From contig NZ_JAGGPM010000025.1 in NCBI RefSeq assembly GCF_018613835.1, forward strand, positions 62,001-126,000: a DNA stretch of 64,000 nucleotides, written 5' to 3'. Source of the stretch: Arthrobacter sp. ISL-5. Lineage in GTDB: Bacteria > Actinomycetota > Actinomycetes > Actinomycetales > Micrococcaceae. Every line of letters starts with the position of its first letter. Position 1 is the first letter of the stretch. This document shows positions 52,632 through 60,747 of this stretch, in pieces. The notes under the pieces were generated by a model that did no database searches, had not been told where the DNA came from, and was given only the letters and a program-made list of their open reading frames with translations. Made by a program: the position numbers and the translations under genes.

Positions 52632-52745
52632 CCCCGTGACCGGCCCTCCCCCCACGACCGGCCCTCCCCCGCACCACCGGCCCGGACCAAGGCCGGTCCT
52701 GCGGGGCTCGGCCGGTCATGCGGTGCGAGGCGGGTCATGCGGTGC
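52632..52745. repeat. GC-rich palindromic repeat, site E
   Basis: The largest array of the family: CCGTGACCGGCCCTCC, CCACGACCGGCCCTCC, CCGCACCACCGGCCC, then inverted GGCCGGTCCTGCGGGG, CGGCCGGTCATGCGG and GCGGGTCATGCGG. Includes the exact core CCGGCCCGGACCAAGGCCGG (52677-52696) shared with site B. It lies between two divergent, apparently leaderless promoters, unlike the other sites, which follow genes. Confidence 0.78.
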
Positions 52746-52796
52746 GGGTCGGGCCCCACCCCTCCGGATCACGCCAAGGGCGGGTATGCTCGGCGG

Positions 52797-53651
52797 ATGA
52801 AACTCGGTGGCGGAGCAGTTGTGACGGCGAACGGCCTGACGGGCCGTCTGTACGCCGCTGAAGCTGGTCCGGGCCAGGCGCACGGGCCGTCCAAGCACGG
52901 GACTCCCCAGCCCCGGACGCCCAAGAAAGACCGGCCGGTGTTTGTGCTGCTCCATGGAATCGGCGTCTCGCACCGCTACTTTGCCAGGCTGCACCTTGAA
53001 CTGGCGCAGGGCAAGCAGGCGTCCGGGGCGGTGGTGTATTCCTTCGATCTGCCCGGCTTCGGCGGCACTCCCCGTCCCGGCCGCCAGGTGTCAGTGGGCG
53101 AATACGCCGCCTTCGTAGCTGCCGTGCTCGCGGAAGCGGGGGTGCGATCCTGCGTGGTGGTGGGCCATTCCATGGGGGCGCAGTTCGCGGTGGAACTGGC
53201 CCTCCAGCAGCCGGCCCTGGTGAGTGGCGTGGTGCTCATGGGTCCGGTGGTGGACCCATCCCGGAGGAGCGCCGCCTGGCACGCGCTCGGCCTGACCCGG
53301 GATGCACTGTTATGCGAAGCGCCCTCCACCAATGCCGTGGTGTTCACCGACTATTTCCGGACCGGGCTTCGGTGGTACGCCACGGAGCTGCCCGTGATGC
53401 TGGGCTTTCCGCTGGAAACGCGGGTGCGCGGCGTGGAACAGCCCGTGCTGGTGCTCCGCGGCGGCAGGGACCCCATTGCCCGCCGCCCGTGGTGTGAGTT
53501 CCTCGCAGCGCAGGCACCGCACGGCACGTTCGCCGAAGTGCCCGCCTGCGGACACGTGGTTCAGGACACGGCACCCTCATCCGTGGCACACGCCATTGCC
53601 CGCTGGGCCGGAGCAACCGCGGACGGCGTCCGCGGCAGCCTCCCGGGCTAA
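52797..53651 (+). CDS. Alpha/beta hydrolase
   Basis: 284 aa. FVLLHGIGVSHRYFARLHLE (oxyanion HG), YSFDLPGFGGTPRPGR, nucleophile in CVVVGHSMGAQFAVE, acid in VLRGGRDPIARR and His in PACGHVVQDTAP, so the catalytic triad is complete. ATG 52797 is six bases after TATGCT (52785-52790) with no ribosome site (leaderless). A broken relative with the same HSMG-T/A-QFAVE and TDYFR motifs lies at 59638. Substrate unknown. Confidence 0.8.
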   Translation: MKLGGGAVVTANGLTGRLYAAEAGPGQAHGPSKHGTPQPRTPKKDRPVFVLLHGIGVSHRYFARLHLELAQGKQASGAVVYSFDLPGFGGTPRPGRQVSVGEYAAFVAAVLAEAGVRSCVVVGHSMGAQFAVELALQQPALVSGVVLMGPVVDPSRRSAAWHALGLTRDALLCEAPSTNAVVFTDYFRTGLRWYATELPVMLGFPLETRVRGVEQPVLVLRGGRDPIARRPWCEFLAAQAPHGTFAEVPACGHVVQDTAPSSVAHAIARWAGATADGVRGSLPG

Positions 53652-53767
53652 CGGCCGGCAGCTGGGCTAGCGGCCGGCAGCTGGGCCGGCGCGCTTTAAA
53701 CGCCGGAAGCGGGCACCCTGCAAGGCATGGCGCCCGCCTTTCCGCTCGGACTTCCCGTGTGGAAGCG

Positions 53768-55453
53768 TTACAGCCCCAGCTCCTCCAGGACAGGCAGCTT
53801 CTCCCGGACCCAGGCGCGGGCCTCGGTGGCGCTCGGTGCGGAGAGCGCCAGCTTGGCGAGCTCCTGCGCCTCGGCCAGCGTGACGGTCTTGAGCACTGCG
53901 GCTACGGCGGCCAACGAACGGGCGGTCATGGACAGCGTGGTGACGCCGAGCCCGGTCAGTACGACGGCGAGGGCCGGGTCCGCCGCGGCCTCACCGCAGA
54001 CGCCCACGGGCTTGTTGTGGCCTTCGGTCGCCGAGCCTTCCACGGTCAGGCCGACAAGGCGCAGGACGGCCGGCTGCCACGGCGTGTTCAGGCCCGCCAG
54101 CGGGCCGAGCTGGCGGTCGGCGGCCATGGCGTACTGCGTGAGGTCGTTGGTGCCCAGGCTTGCGAAGGCGACCTCACGAAGGATGGTGTCGGCGGTCAGT
54201 GCCGCGGACGGGACCTCCACCATGACGCCCGGCGTCTTGATTCCTGCCTCGGCACACATGGTGGCGAACCGGGCGGCCTCCTCCGCCGTCGAAATCATGG
54301 GGGCCATCACCCACACGTCCGCTGCGGATTCCTTCTCGGCGCGGGCGATTGCCTCCAGCTGGCGCTCCAGGACGCCGGGCGTGGTGAAATCGGTGCGGTA
54401 GCCGCGGACGCCCAAGGCCGGGTTGGGCTCGGTGGAGTCGGTGAGGAAGGGGAGCGGCTTGTCGGCGCCGGCATCCAGGGTCCGGAGCACCACCTTCTTG
54501 CCGGGGAAGGCATCGAACACGCCCTTGTACGCGGCGGCCTGCTCATCGACGCTGGGTTCGGTGTCGCGCTCCAGGAAACAGAACTCGGTGCGGAAGAGGC
54601 CCACGCCCTGCGCTCCGAGCTTGGCTGCGGCTTCGGCATCCTTGGCGCCGCCCACGTTGGCAAGGAGCGGGACCAGGTGGCCGTCCGCCGTCGTGCCCGT
54701 CCCGCTGAACTCGGCGAGGAGGGAGGCTGTGGCCGCCCAAGCCTCCGCAGCGGCACGCAAAGAATCGTCCGGTTCGGCAGTGATAGCGCCCGCGGCGCCG
54801 TCAACGTAGACCTCGATGCCGTCCGGCAGCTCGTCCACACCCACGGCGGCGACCACGGCCGGCAGGCCCAGCGAGCGGGCGATGATGGCGGTGTGCGACT
54901 GCGGTCCGCCGCCGGCCGTCACCAGCGCCAGGACCTTGTTCGGGTCCAGGGTCGCGGTGTCGGCGGGTGCGAGGTCTTCCGCCACGAGGATGAAGGGGGT
55001 CTCGGAGGAGGGAATGCCGGGAGCGGGCACGCCGCGGAGCTCGGCCACGATGCGGGCCCGGACGTCCAGGATGTCGGTGGCGCGCTCCGCCATGTAGCCG
55101 CCCAGGTTGTGCAGCATCTCCGAAACCGAGGAGCCGGACTCCCAGATGGCGCGCTGGCCGGACATGCCGCGGGCAATGAGCTTGGCCGCACCCTTGATCA
55201 GCATGGTGTCCTTGGCCATCAGCGCCGTGGCTTCCAGGACGGCCTTGCCGTCACCGGTGGCGTGGCTGGCACGCGCCTTGAGGTCATCGTGGACGGCGCT
55301 CGCCGCTGCCTTCAGCGCCGCCGTCGCATCTTCGGGGGACGTGCCGGCCGCCAGCTGCTCGCCGACGGGAGGTTCGCTGATGGGCTTTGGCATCTGCCGG
55401 ACGGTGCCGATGATGCGGCCGGGGCTGACGCCAACTCCTGTGAAGTTCTGCAC
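53768..55453 (-). CDS. ptsI: PTS enzyme I (phosphoenolpyruvate-protein phosphotransferase)
   Basis: 561 aa. Transfers phosphate from PEP to HPr for sugar uptake. The phosphorylated His is H187 in TAGGGPQSHTAIIARSLG; the PEP-binding domain has GVGLFRTEFCFLERDTEPS, ALGVRGYRTDF, MVEVPSAALTADTILREV, SLGTNDLTQYAMAADR and the C-terminal active Cys in PVGVCGEAAADP. GTG 55453 with GAGGACCTTCA upstream. Divergent from a TetR gene and near mtlA; HPr (ptsH) is not in the window. Confidence 0.94.
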   Translation of the reverse strand: MQNFTGVGVSPGRIIGTVRQMPKPISEPPVGEQLAAGTSPEDATAALKAAASAVHDDLKARASHATGDGKAVLEATALMAKDTMLIKGAAKLIARGMSGQRAIWESGSSVSEMLHNLGGYMAERATDILDVRARIVAELRGVPAPGIPSSETPFILVAEDLAPADTATLDPNKVLALVTAGGGPQSHTAIIARSLGLPAVVAAVGVDELPDGIEVYVDGAAGAITAEPDDSLRAAAEAWAATASLLAEFSGTGTTADGHLVPLLANVGGAKDAEAAAKLGAQGVGLFRTEFCFLERDTEPSVDEQAAAYKGVFDAFPGKKVVLRTLDAGADKPLPFLTDSTEPNPALGVRGYRTDFTTPGVLERQLEAIARAEKESAADVWVMAPMISTAEEAARFATMCAEAGIKTPGVMVEVPSAALTADTILREVAFASLGTNDLTQYAMAADRQLGPLAGLNTPWQPAVLRLVGLTVEGSATEGHNKPVGVCGEAAADPALAVVLTGLGVTTLSMTARSLAAVAAVLKTVTLAEAQELAKLALSAPSATEARAWVREKLPVLEELGL

Positions 55454-55582
55454 TGAAGGTCCTCATTCTCTGCCGGTAGCCAGGCCCGCCGGTCTCTGCC
55501 CGGACAGTGGTCCGGGCGGTCCGAACAGCTACGTCCGATGGTTTTTTGCGGTGCCTGAAAAAAGTGTATGTGATGCAGTTCA

Positions 55583-55608
55583 TATAGCGTTGCTATAGGT
55601 GCTAGGGT
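55583..55608. promoter_or_regulatory. TetR operator and leaderless promoter
   Basis: TATAGC-GTT-GCTATA (55583-55597) is a perfect inverted repeat in the ptsI/TetR divergent region. TAGGGT (55603-55608) ends seven bases before the TetR ATG and is a likely -10, so the operator covers the -35 area. Candidate binding site of the TetR protein, possibly controlling ptsI too. Confidence 0.65.
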
Positions 55609-55615
55609 AGCGGTT

Positions 55616-56344
55616 ATGAGTTTCGATGGCCAGCTACCGCCCAAGATGAGGCTGCTGCGTGCGGCAGCAGAGTTGCTGGCCAAGTCCGCGGGAGCACCCG
55701 TCTCCACCCGTCAGATCACCCAGCTGGCGGGGGTGACTGCGCCCACCCTGTACCACCACTTTGGTGACAAGGAAGGCCTGTTTGACGCTGTTGTATCCGC
55801 GGGTTTTGAAGAATATGTGGCGGGCGAACGGGACTTCGCCCCGTCCGGGCAACCGCTGGAAGATATCCGGCGGATGTGGGACAACCACGTGCAGTTCGGG
55901 CTGAACCAGCCGGAACTTTATCTGGTCATGTTCGGTAACATCCGCCCCGAGAGCCGCCCGTCCATCGTTGCCGATGCCGAGGCCCTCATGGAGGAGATGC
56001 TGAACAAGGCCGCGGCGGCCGGGCAGCTGAACGTCCAGCCGCGGGAAGCTGCCAGAAGCATCCTGGCTGCCAACGTGGGCGTCACGCTCATGCTGATTGC
56101 GGAGCCGGCCACGGAGCGGAACCTCGAACTCTCCACCATGACAAGGGACGCCATGATCTTCGCGGTGTCCACCGACCAAGCAAAGGCTGCGTCACCGGAT
56201 GACGCCGGCAAATCATCGGTGGTGGTGGCGGCCATCGCCCTGAATGCGGCGCTGCAGGCCTCGCACTCGGACCAGCTGTCCAGCTCGGAACTCAAGCTCT
56301 TTCTCGAATGGCTCCACAGGATCTCCAACAGTTCCACCAACTAG
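55616..56344 (+). CDS. TetR-family regulator of the mannitol PTS region
   Basis: 242 aa. HTH in the first 60 residues: LLRAAAELLAKSAGAPVSTR, ITQLAGVTAPTLYHHFGDKE. C-terminal ligand domain with DNHVQFGLNQPELYLVMFGN (WHG-type). Followed after 57 bases by mtlA and divergent from ptsI, so it is probably the local mannitol/PTS regulator, where many bacteria use MtlR. Leaderless start pattern (TAGGGT seven bases before the ATG). Confidence 0.8.
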   Translation: MSFDGQLPPKMRLLRAAAELLAKSAGAPVSTRQITQLAGVTAPTLYHHFGDKEGLFDAVVSAGFEEYVAGERDFAPSGQPLEDIRRMWDNHVQFGLNQPELYLVMFGNIRPESRPSIVADAEALMEEMLNKAAAAGQLNVQPREAARSILAANVGVTLMLIAEPATERNLELSTMTRDAMIFAVSTDQAKAASPDDAGKSSVVVAAIALNAALQASHSDQLSSSELKLFLEWLHRISNSSTN

Positions 56345-56401
56345 TCGTCGAAAATATCGGACCATCCTGCGGTGCAGCAGGAATCACGGTTAGGAAATCA
56401 C

Positions 56402-58399
56402 ATGGCAACAGAGACAGTTGCAAAACCCCGCACCAGCGTGCGGGTTCACGTCCAGAAGTTCGGGACGTTCCTGTCCGGCATGATCATGCCCAACATCGGG
56501 GCGTTCATCGCCTGGGGCATCATCACGGCTCTCTTCATCGAGAAGGGATGGATCCCCGTCCCTGCACTCGGCGGCTTCGGCACCAACGCCGCAGGTGCGC
56601 CGAATGTGGGCCTCGTCGGCCCCATGATCACCTACCTTTTGCCTCTCCTGATTGCCTACACCGGCGGCAAGATGGTCTACGACGTCCGCGGCGGCGTCGT
56701 TGGCGCCATCGGCACCATGGGCGTCATCGTCGGCGCCGGCATCCCGATGTTCATCGGCGCCATGATCATGGGCCCCCTCGGCGGCTGGACCATGAAGAAG
56801 CTCGACGCAATTTGGCACGGGAAGATCCGCCCCGGCTTTGAGATGCTGGTCAACAACTTCTCCGCCGGCATCTGGGGCGCCCTCCTGGCAATGCTTGGCT
56901 TCTACGGCATCTCCCCGTTGGTTACGGCCTTCAGTACGGCCGCGGGCAATTTCGTCCAGTTCCTGGTGAACAACGGCCTGCTGCCCCTTACCTCCATTTT
57001 CATCGAGCCTGCCAAAGTCCTCTTCCTCAACAACGCCATCAACCACGGCGTGCTCACGCCGCTTGGCGTCCAGCAGTCGCTTCAGCAGGGCAAGTCCATC
57101 CTGTTCCTGCTTGAGGCTAATCCCGGCCCGGGCTTCGGCATCCTGCTCGCCTACATGTTCTTTGGCCGTGGCGCGGCAAAGGCCTCAGCTCCCGGCGCCG
57201 CGATCATTCAATTCCTCGGCGGTATCCACGAGATTTACTTCCCGTACGTCCTCATGCGCCCGCTGCTGATCCTTGCAGCGATCGCCGGCGGCATGACGGG
57301 CATCGCGACACTCGCCGTCACCAACTCCGGCCTCGTCGCTCCGGCGGCTCCGGGATCCATCTTCGCGGTGATCGCCCAGACCTCCCGCGACAGCTACGTC
57401 GGAGTGATCCTCTCCGTGCTGCTCGCGACGACGGTTTCCTTCCTCGTGGCGTCGCTGATCCTGCGCACCACCCGCCACAGCGACGAGGGCGATCTCAGCG
57501 CCGCTACCAGCCGCATGGAGGACATGAAGGGCAAGAAGAGCTCCGTCGCCTCGGCCCTCACGGGTGCGGGCGCCGGCGGCACGGCGGTCCTGACCCGTCC
57601 CATCGAGAACATCGTGTTCGCGTGCGACGCCGGCATGGGTTCCAGCGCCATGGGCGCCTCGGTGCTGCGGAACAAGATCAAGGCGGCGGGTTTCCCGGAC
57701 GTCAAGGTCACCAACGCGTCCATCGCGAACCTCACGGACACCTACGACGTCGTGATCACGCACCAGGACCTCACCGAGCGGGCGAAGCCCGCCACGGCCA
57801 GTGCCGTCCACTACTCCGTAGACAACTTCATGAACAGCCCGCGCTATGACGAGATCGTGGAACTGGTCAAGAGCAGCAACACCCAAGGAACCGCCGACGC
57901 CGGTGGCGCAGCTGCTCCCGCAGCCGCCGCTCCCGCAGCAGGGGCAGCGGAAGCCGGCGCCCCGCCGTCGGGCATCCTGGTGGCTGACAGTGTGGTCCTC
58001 AACGGCTCCGCCACAACCCGGGACGCCGCGATCGACGAGGCCGGCCAGCTGCTGCTGGCGCGCGGAGCCGTGGATAACGACTACATCCTCGCAATGCACG
58101 AGCGGGAGGAATCCGTGTCCACCTACATGGGCAGCTTCCTGGCTATCCCGCACGGCACCAACGCCGCCAAGGACCACATCATGAAATCCGCCGTGTCCGT
58201 GATCCGCTACCCGAACGGCATCGACTGGAACGGCAAGGAGGTCAAGTTCGTGGTGGGCGTGGCCGGTATCAACAATGAACACCTCCACATCCTCTCCTCG
58301 ATCGCGAAGGTCTTCACGAACAAGGCGCAGGTGGCACAGCTTGAGGCCGCAACCTCCGTCGAGGAAGTGCTGGAGCTGTTTGGAAAGGTCAACGCATAG
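56402..58399 (+). CDS. mtlA: Mannitol-specific PTS enzyme IICBA
   Basis: 665-aa fused permease that imports mannitol and releases mannitol 1-phosphate inside. IIC membrane domain about 15-350 (VQKFGTFLSGMIMPNIGAFI, GGIHEIYFPYVLMRP); IIB with phospho-Cys C408 in IVFACDAGMGSSAMGASVLR; a short Ala/Pro linker; IIA with phospho-His H584 in GSFLAIPHGTNAAKDHI. All three domains are intact. ATG 56402 chosen over the ten extra codons upstream. Receives phosphate through EI (ptsI) and an HPr outside the window. Overlaps mtlD by one base. Confidence 0.95.
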   Translation: MATETVAKPRTSVRVHVQKFGTFLSGMIMPNIGAFIAWGIITALFIEKGWIPVPALGGFGTNAAGAPNVGLVGPMITYLLPLLIAYTGGKMVYDVRGGVVGAIGTMGVIVGAGIPMFIGAMIMGPLGGWTMKKLDAIWHGKIRPGFEMLVNNFSAGIWGALLAMLGFYGISPLVTAFSTAAGNFVQFLVNNGLLPLTSIFIEPAKVLFLNNAINHGVLTPLGVQQSLQQGKSILFLLEANPGPGFGILLAYMFFGRGAAKASAPGAAIIQFLGGIHEIYFPYVLMRPLLILAAIAGGMTGIATLAVTNSGLVAPAAPGSIFAVIAQTSRDSYVGVILSVLLATTVSFLVASLILRTTRHSDEGDLSAATSRMEDMKGKKSSVASALTGAGAGGTAVLTRPIENIVFACDAGMGSSAMGASVLRNKIKAAGFPDVKVTNASIANLTDTYDVVITHQDLTERAKPATASAVHYSVDNFMNSPRYDEIVELVKSSNTQGTADAGGAAAPAAAAPAAGAAEAGAPPSGILVADSVVLNGSATTRDAAIDEAGQLLLARGAVDNDYILAMHEREESVSTYMGSFLAIPHGTNAAKDHIMKSAVSVIRYPNGIDWNGKEVKFVVGVAGINNEHLHILSSIAKVFTNKAQVAQLEAATSVEEVLELFGKVNA

Positions 58400-59562
58400 T
58401 GAAGGCTGTACATTTTGGCGCCGGAAACATCGGCCGCGGATTCGTCGGGCTGCTGCTGCACGAGGCCGGGTATGAGGTGGTGTTCGCGGACGTTGCGGAC
58501 GCCCTCATATCCCAGCTTGCCGCGGCGGACAGCTATGCCGTCCACGAGGTGGGGGAGAACCCCACCGTGCGCACCGTGGACAACTTCCGGGCGGTCAACT
58601 CCGGCACCCAGGAGGCGCGGCTGATCGAAGAGATCGCGACGGCGGACATCGTCACCACCGCCGTGGGGCCGCACATCCTCAAGTTCGTGGCTCCCGCGAT
58701 TGCGAAGGGAATTGCCGCCCGGGCCGCAGGAAAGGCGCCGCTTCAGGTAATGGCCTGCGAGAACGCCATCAACGCCACGGACATCCTGCGTGAGGCGATC
58801 GTGCAGTCCTGGGATGACGCCGCCGGGCCGCTGGACGAGGCGGCGGTGTTTGCCAACACTGCCGTGGACCGGATCGTGCCCAACCAGGAACCCGGCCAGG
58901 GGCTGGACGTCACGGTGGAGACGTTCTACGAATGGGTCATCGACCGCACGCCATTTGGCGGCGCCGCGCCCGTCATTCCGGGCGCCACGTTCGTGGACCG
59001 GCTGGGGCCCTACATCGAGCGGAAGCTGTTCACGGTTAATACGGGCCACGCGTCGGCCGCGTACTTCGGGTACGAGGCCGGAGTGGAAAAGATCTCCGAG
59101 GCCATGGCGGACCAGGACGTGGCGGCGGACGTGCGGGCCGTGCTCGACGAAACCAAGCAGCTGCTCGTGTCCAAGCACGGCTTCAACCACGACGAGCAGG
59201 AAGCCTACGTCCAGAAGATCCTGGGCCGGTTCTCCAACCCGCACCTGCCCGACACCGTGCACCGCGTGGGGCGGGCGCCGCTGCGCAAGCTCAGCCGGCA
59301 TGAACGGTTCATCGGCCCGGCGGCGGAGCTGGCGGAGCGGGGGATCGTGCCCGAGGCCCTCCTCGGGGCGATCGCCGCCGCCCTGCGCTTCAACGATCCT
59401 GCCGACGCCGAGGCCGTGGAGCTCGGGCAGATCCTGTCCGCCTCCTCGCCCGCCGAAGCAACCGAGCGGATCACGGGACTGACGGCGGACCACCCGCTGT
59501 TCGCGGCCGTCTGCGGCCTCGTCGAGGAACGCAAGGCAGAGGGCGTCACCGCTCCGGCCTGA
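58399..59562 (+). CDS. mtlD: Mannitol-1-phosphate 5-dehydrogenase
   Basis: 387 aa. Oxidises mannitol 1-phosphate to fructose 6-phosphate with NAD+. MKAVHFGAGNIGRGFVGLLL is the NAD fold, followed by MACENAINATDILRE, VFANTAVDRIVPNQ, KLFTVNTGHASAAYFGYEAG (catalytic Lys region). GTG 58399 overlaps the mtlA TAG by one base (TAGTG), so the two are coupled. Ends at a strong terminator. Confidence 0.95.
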   Translation: MKAVHFGAGNIGRGFVGLLLHEAGYEVVFADVADALISQLAAADSYAVHEVGENPTVRTVDNFRAVNSGTQEARLIEEIATADIVTTAVGPHILKFVAPAIAKGIAARAAGKAPLQVMACENAINATDILREAIVQSWDDAAGPLDEAAVFANTAVDRIVPNQEPGQGLDVTVETFYEWVIDRTPFGGAAPVIPGATFVDRLGPYIERKLFTVNTGHASAAYFGYEAGVEKISEAMADQDVAADVRAVLDETKQLLVSKHGFNHDEQEAYVQKILGRFSNPHLPDTVHRVGRAPLRKLSRHERFIGPAAELAERGIVPEALLGAIAAALRFNDPADAEAVELGQILSASSPAEATERITGLTADHPLFAAVCGLVEERKAEGVTAPA

Positions 59563-59583
59563 CCCCTCCCGCAACGCAACCCC

Positions 59584-59635
59584 AAACGAACGACGCCGGA
59601 CCCAAGAAGGTGAGTTCCGGCGTCGTTCGTTTTTG
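59584..59635 (+). terminator. Strong rho-independent terminator after mtlD
   Basis: AAACGAACGACGCCGGA (59584-59600) pairs perfectly with TCCGGCGTCGTTCGTTT (59616-59632), 15-base loop, and the right arm runs into TTTTT. Textbook terminator 21 bases after the mtlD stop. Confidence 0.9.
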
Positions 59636-59637
59636 GC

Positions 59638-60034
59638 CACCGTTACCTGCACCGGCTGCACAGGCTACTGGCTGAGACCGCCGACACCTATTCGGTTGAC
59701 CTTCCCGGCTTCGGAAGTACGCCGAAACCGGACCGCCGGCTGTCGATGGCAGACTATGCCGGCTTCCTTCGGGCAGCCCTGGAGCAGGCAGGCGCAGGCT
59801 CCTGCGTGCTGATCGGGCACTCCATGGGGACGCAGTTCGCCGTCGAAGTGGCCAGGCAACAGCCGGGCAGGTTCACGCAGCTGGTTCTGATGGGACCGGT
59901 GGTCGATTCCAGACGCCGGACCGTGGCGCGTCAGGCCTTCGACCTGACCGTGGACTGCCTGCTCTTCGAAAGCCCGACTTCCAACCTGCTGGTCGTTACT
60001 GACTATTTCCGGTGCGGGCCCCGATGGTCACACC
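59638..60034 (+). pseudogene. Internal fragment of an alpha/beta hydrolase
   Basis: Directly after the mtlD terminator the frame reads HRYLHRLHRLLAE, SVDLPGFGSTPKPDRRLSMA, CVLIGHSMGTQFAVEVARQQ, VLMGPVVDSRR and VVTDYFRCGPRW, aligning with residues from about 60 to 190 of the intact hydrolase at 52797. It lacks the N-terminal HG strand and the C-terminal third with acid and His, and then runs out of homology (stop at 60075). It is an internal relic, truncated at both ends, and cannot be active. Divergence between the two is substantial, so this is not a recent copy. Confidence 0.7.
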
Positions 60035-60055
60035 GGCGACCGCAGGCCCATCGTC

Positions 60056-60712
60056 GTGATTCCGGGGGTGTATGAAAGCCGGCAGTTCATGCTGCCCCTG
60101 ATTACCGCCCTGCACGGCGCAGGGCACCCCGTGCATGTAGTGACCCTGCTGCAGAGGAACCGGTTGGGCGTACCTGTCGCGGCCCGGTTCGTAGCAGAAC
60201 ACATCGCCGCGGCCGGCCTGAACGATGCGGTGATCGTCGCCCACAGCAAGGGCGGCCTGATCGGGAAGTACATCATGCTTGCCCTGGACCCGGACCAGCG
60301 CATCGACCGAATGATCGCCATCTGCACGCCGTTCTCCGGATCGCGCTATGCCCGGTACCTGCTCATCCCGAGTCTTCGCGTTTTCTCACCCCGTAACGCC
60401 CTGACCCTGCAGATGGCCCGGGAGGAAGCCATCAACCACCGCATCAGCTCCGTTTACGGCGTCTTTGACCCGCACGTCACCGAAGGCAGCGTCCTGCCGG
60501 GAGCCAGGAACATCCGGCTCCCGGCGGCCGGCCATTTCCGGATCCTGGGCGATGCGGGGACTGTTCGAGCCATATTAGAGCAGATAGAGGCGGACTTACC
60601 GCCTCCGGCCAGCACGAGTCCCGCGCATAACAACCAGCCCCGGATCCGACAATTTGACAGGCAGACAGGACAGCAGCTCTGGTTGAGGACGGAGCGCATC
60701 GGCGGCGCCTGA
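60056..60712 (+). CDS. Alpha/beta hydrolase (lipase-like), possibly 5'-truncated
   Basis: 218 aa from GTG 60056. VIPGVYESRQFMLPLITALH (first strand), VIVAHSKGGLIGKYIMLALD (nucleophile Ser), MIAICTPFSGSRYARYLL, and candidate terminal His in PAAGHFRILGDAG. In frame upstream, RRPIVV continues the first beta strand, so the original start may have been lost where this gene joins the hydrolase relic; no ATG or GTG is available in that stretch. It may still be functional as a compact lipase/acyltransferase-like protein. Confidence 0.62.
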   Translation: MIPGVYESRQFMLPLITALHGAGHPVHVVTLLQRNRLGVPVAARFVAEHIAAAGLNDAVIVAHSKGGLIGKYIMLALDPDQRIDRMIAICTPFSGSRYARYLLIPSLRVFSPRNALTLQMAREEAINHRISSVYGVFDPHVTEGSVLPGARNIRLPAAGHFRILGDAGTVRAILEQIEADLPPPASTSPAHNNQPRIRQFDRQTGQQLWLRTERIGGA

Positions 60713-60747
60713 CGCCGAACGCCCTGAGCATGGAAGGAGAACCGCTA

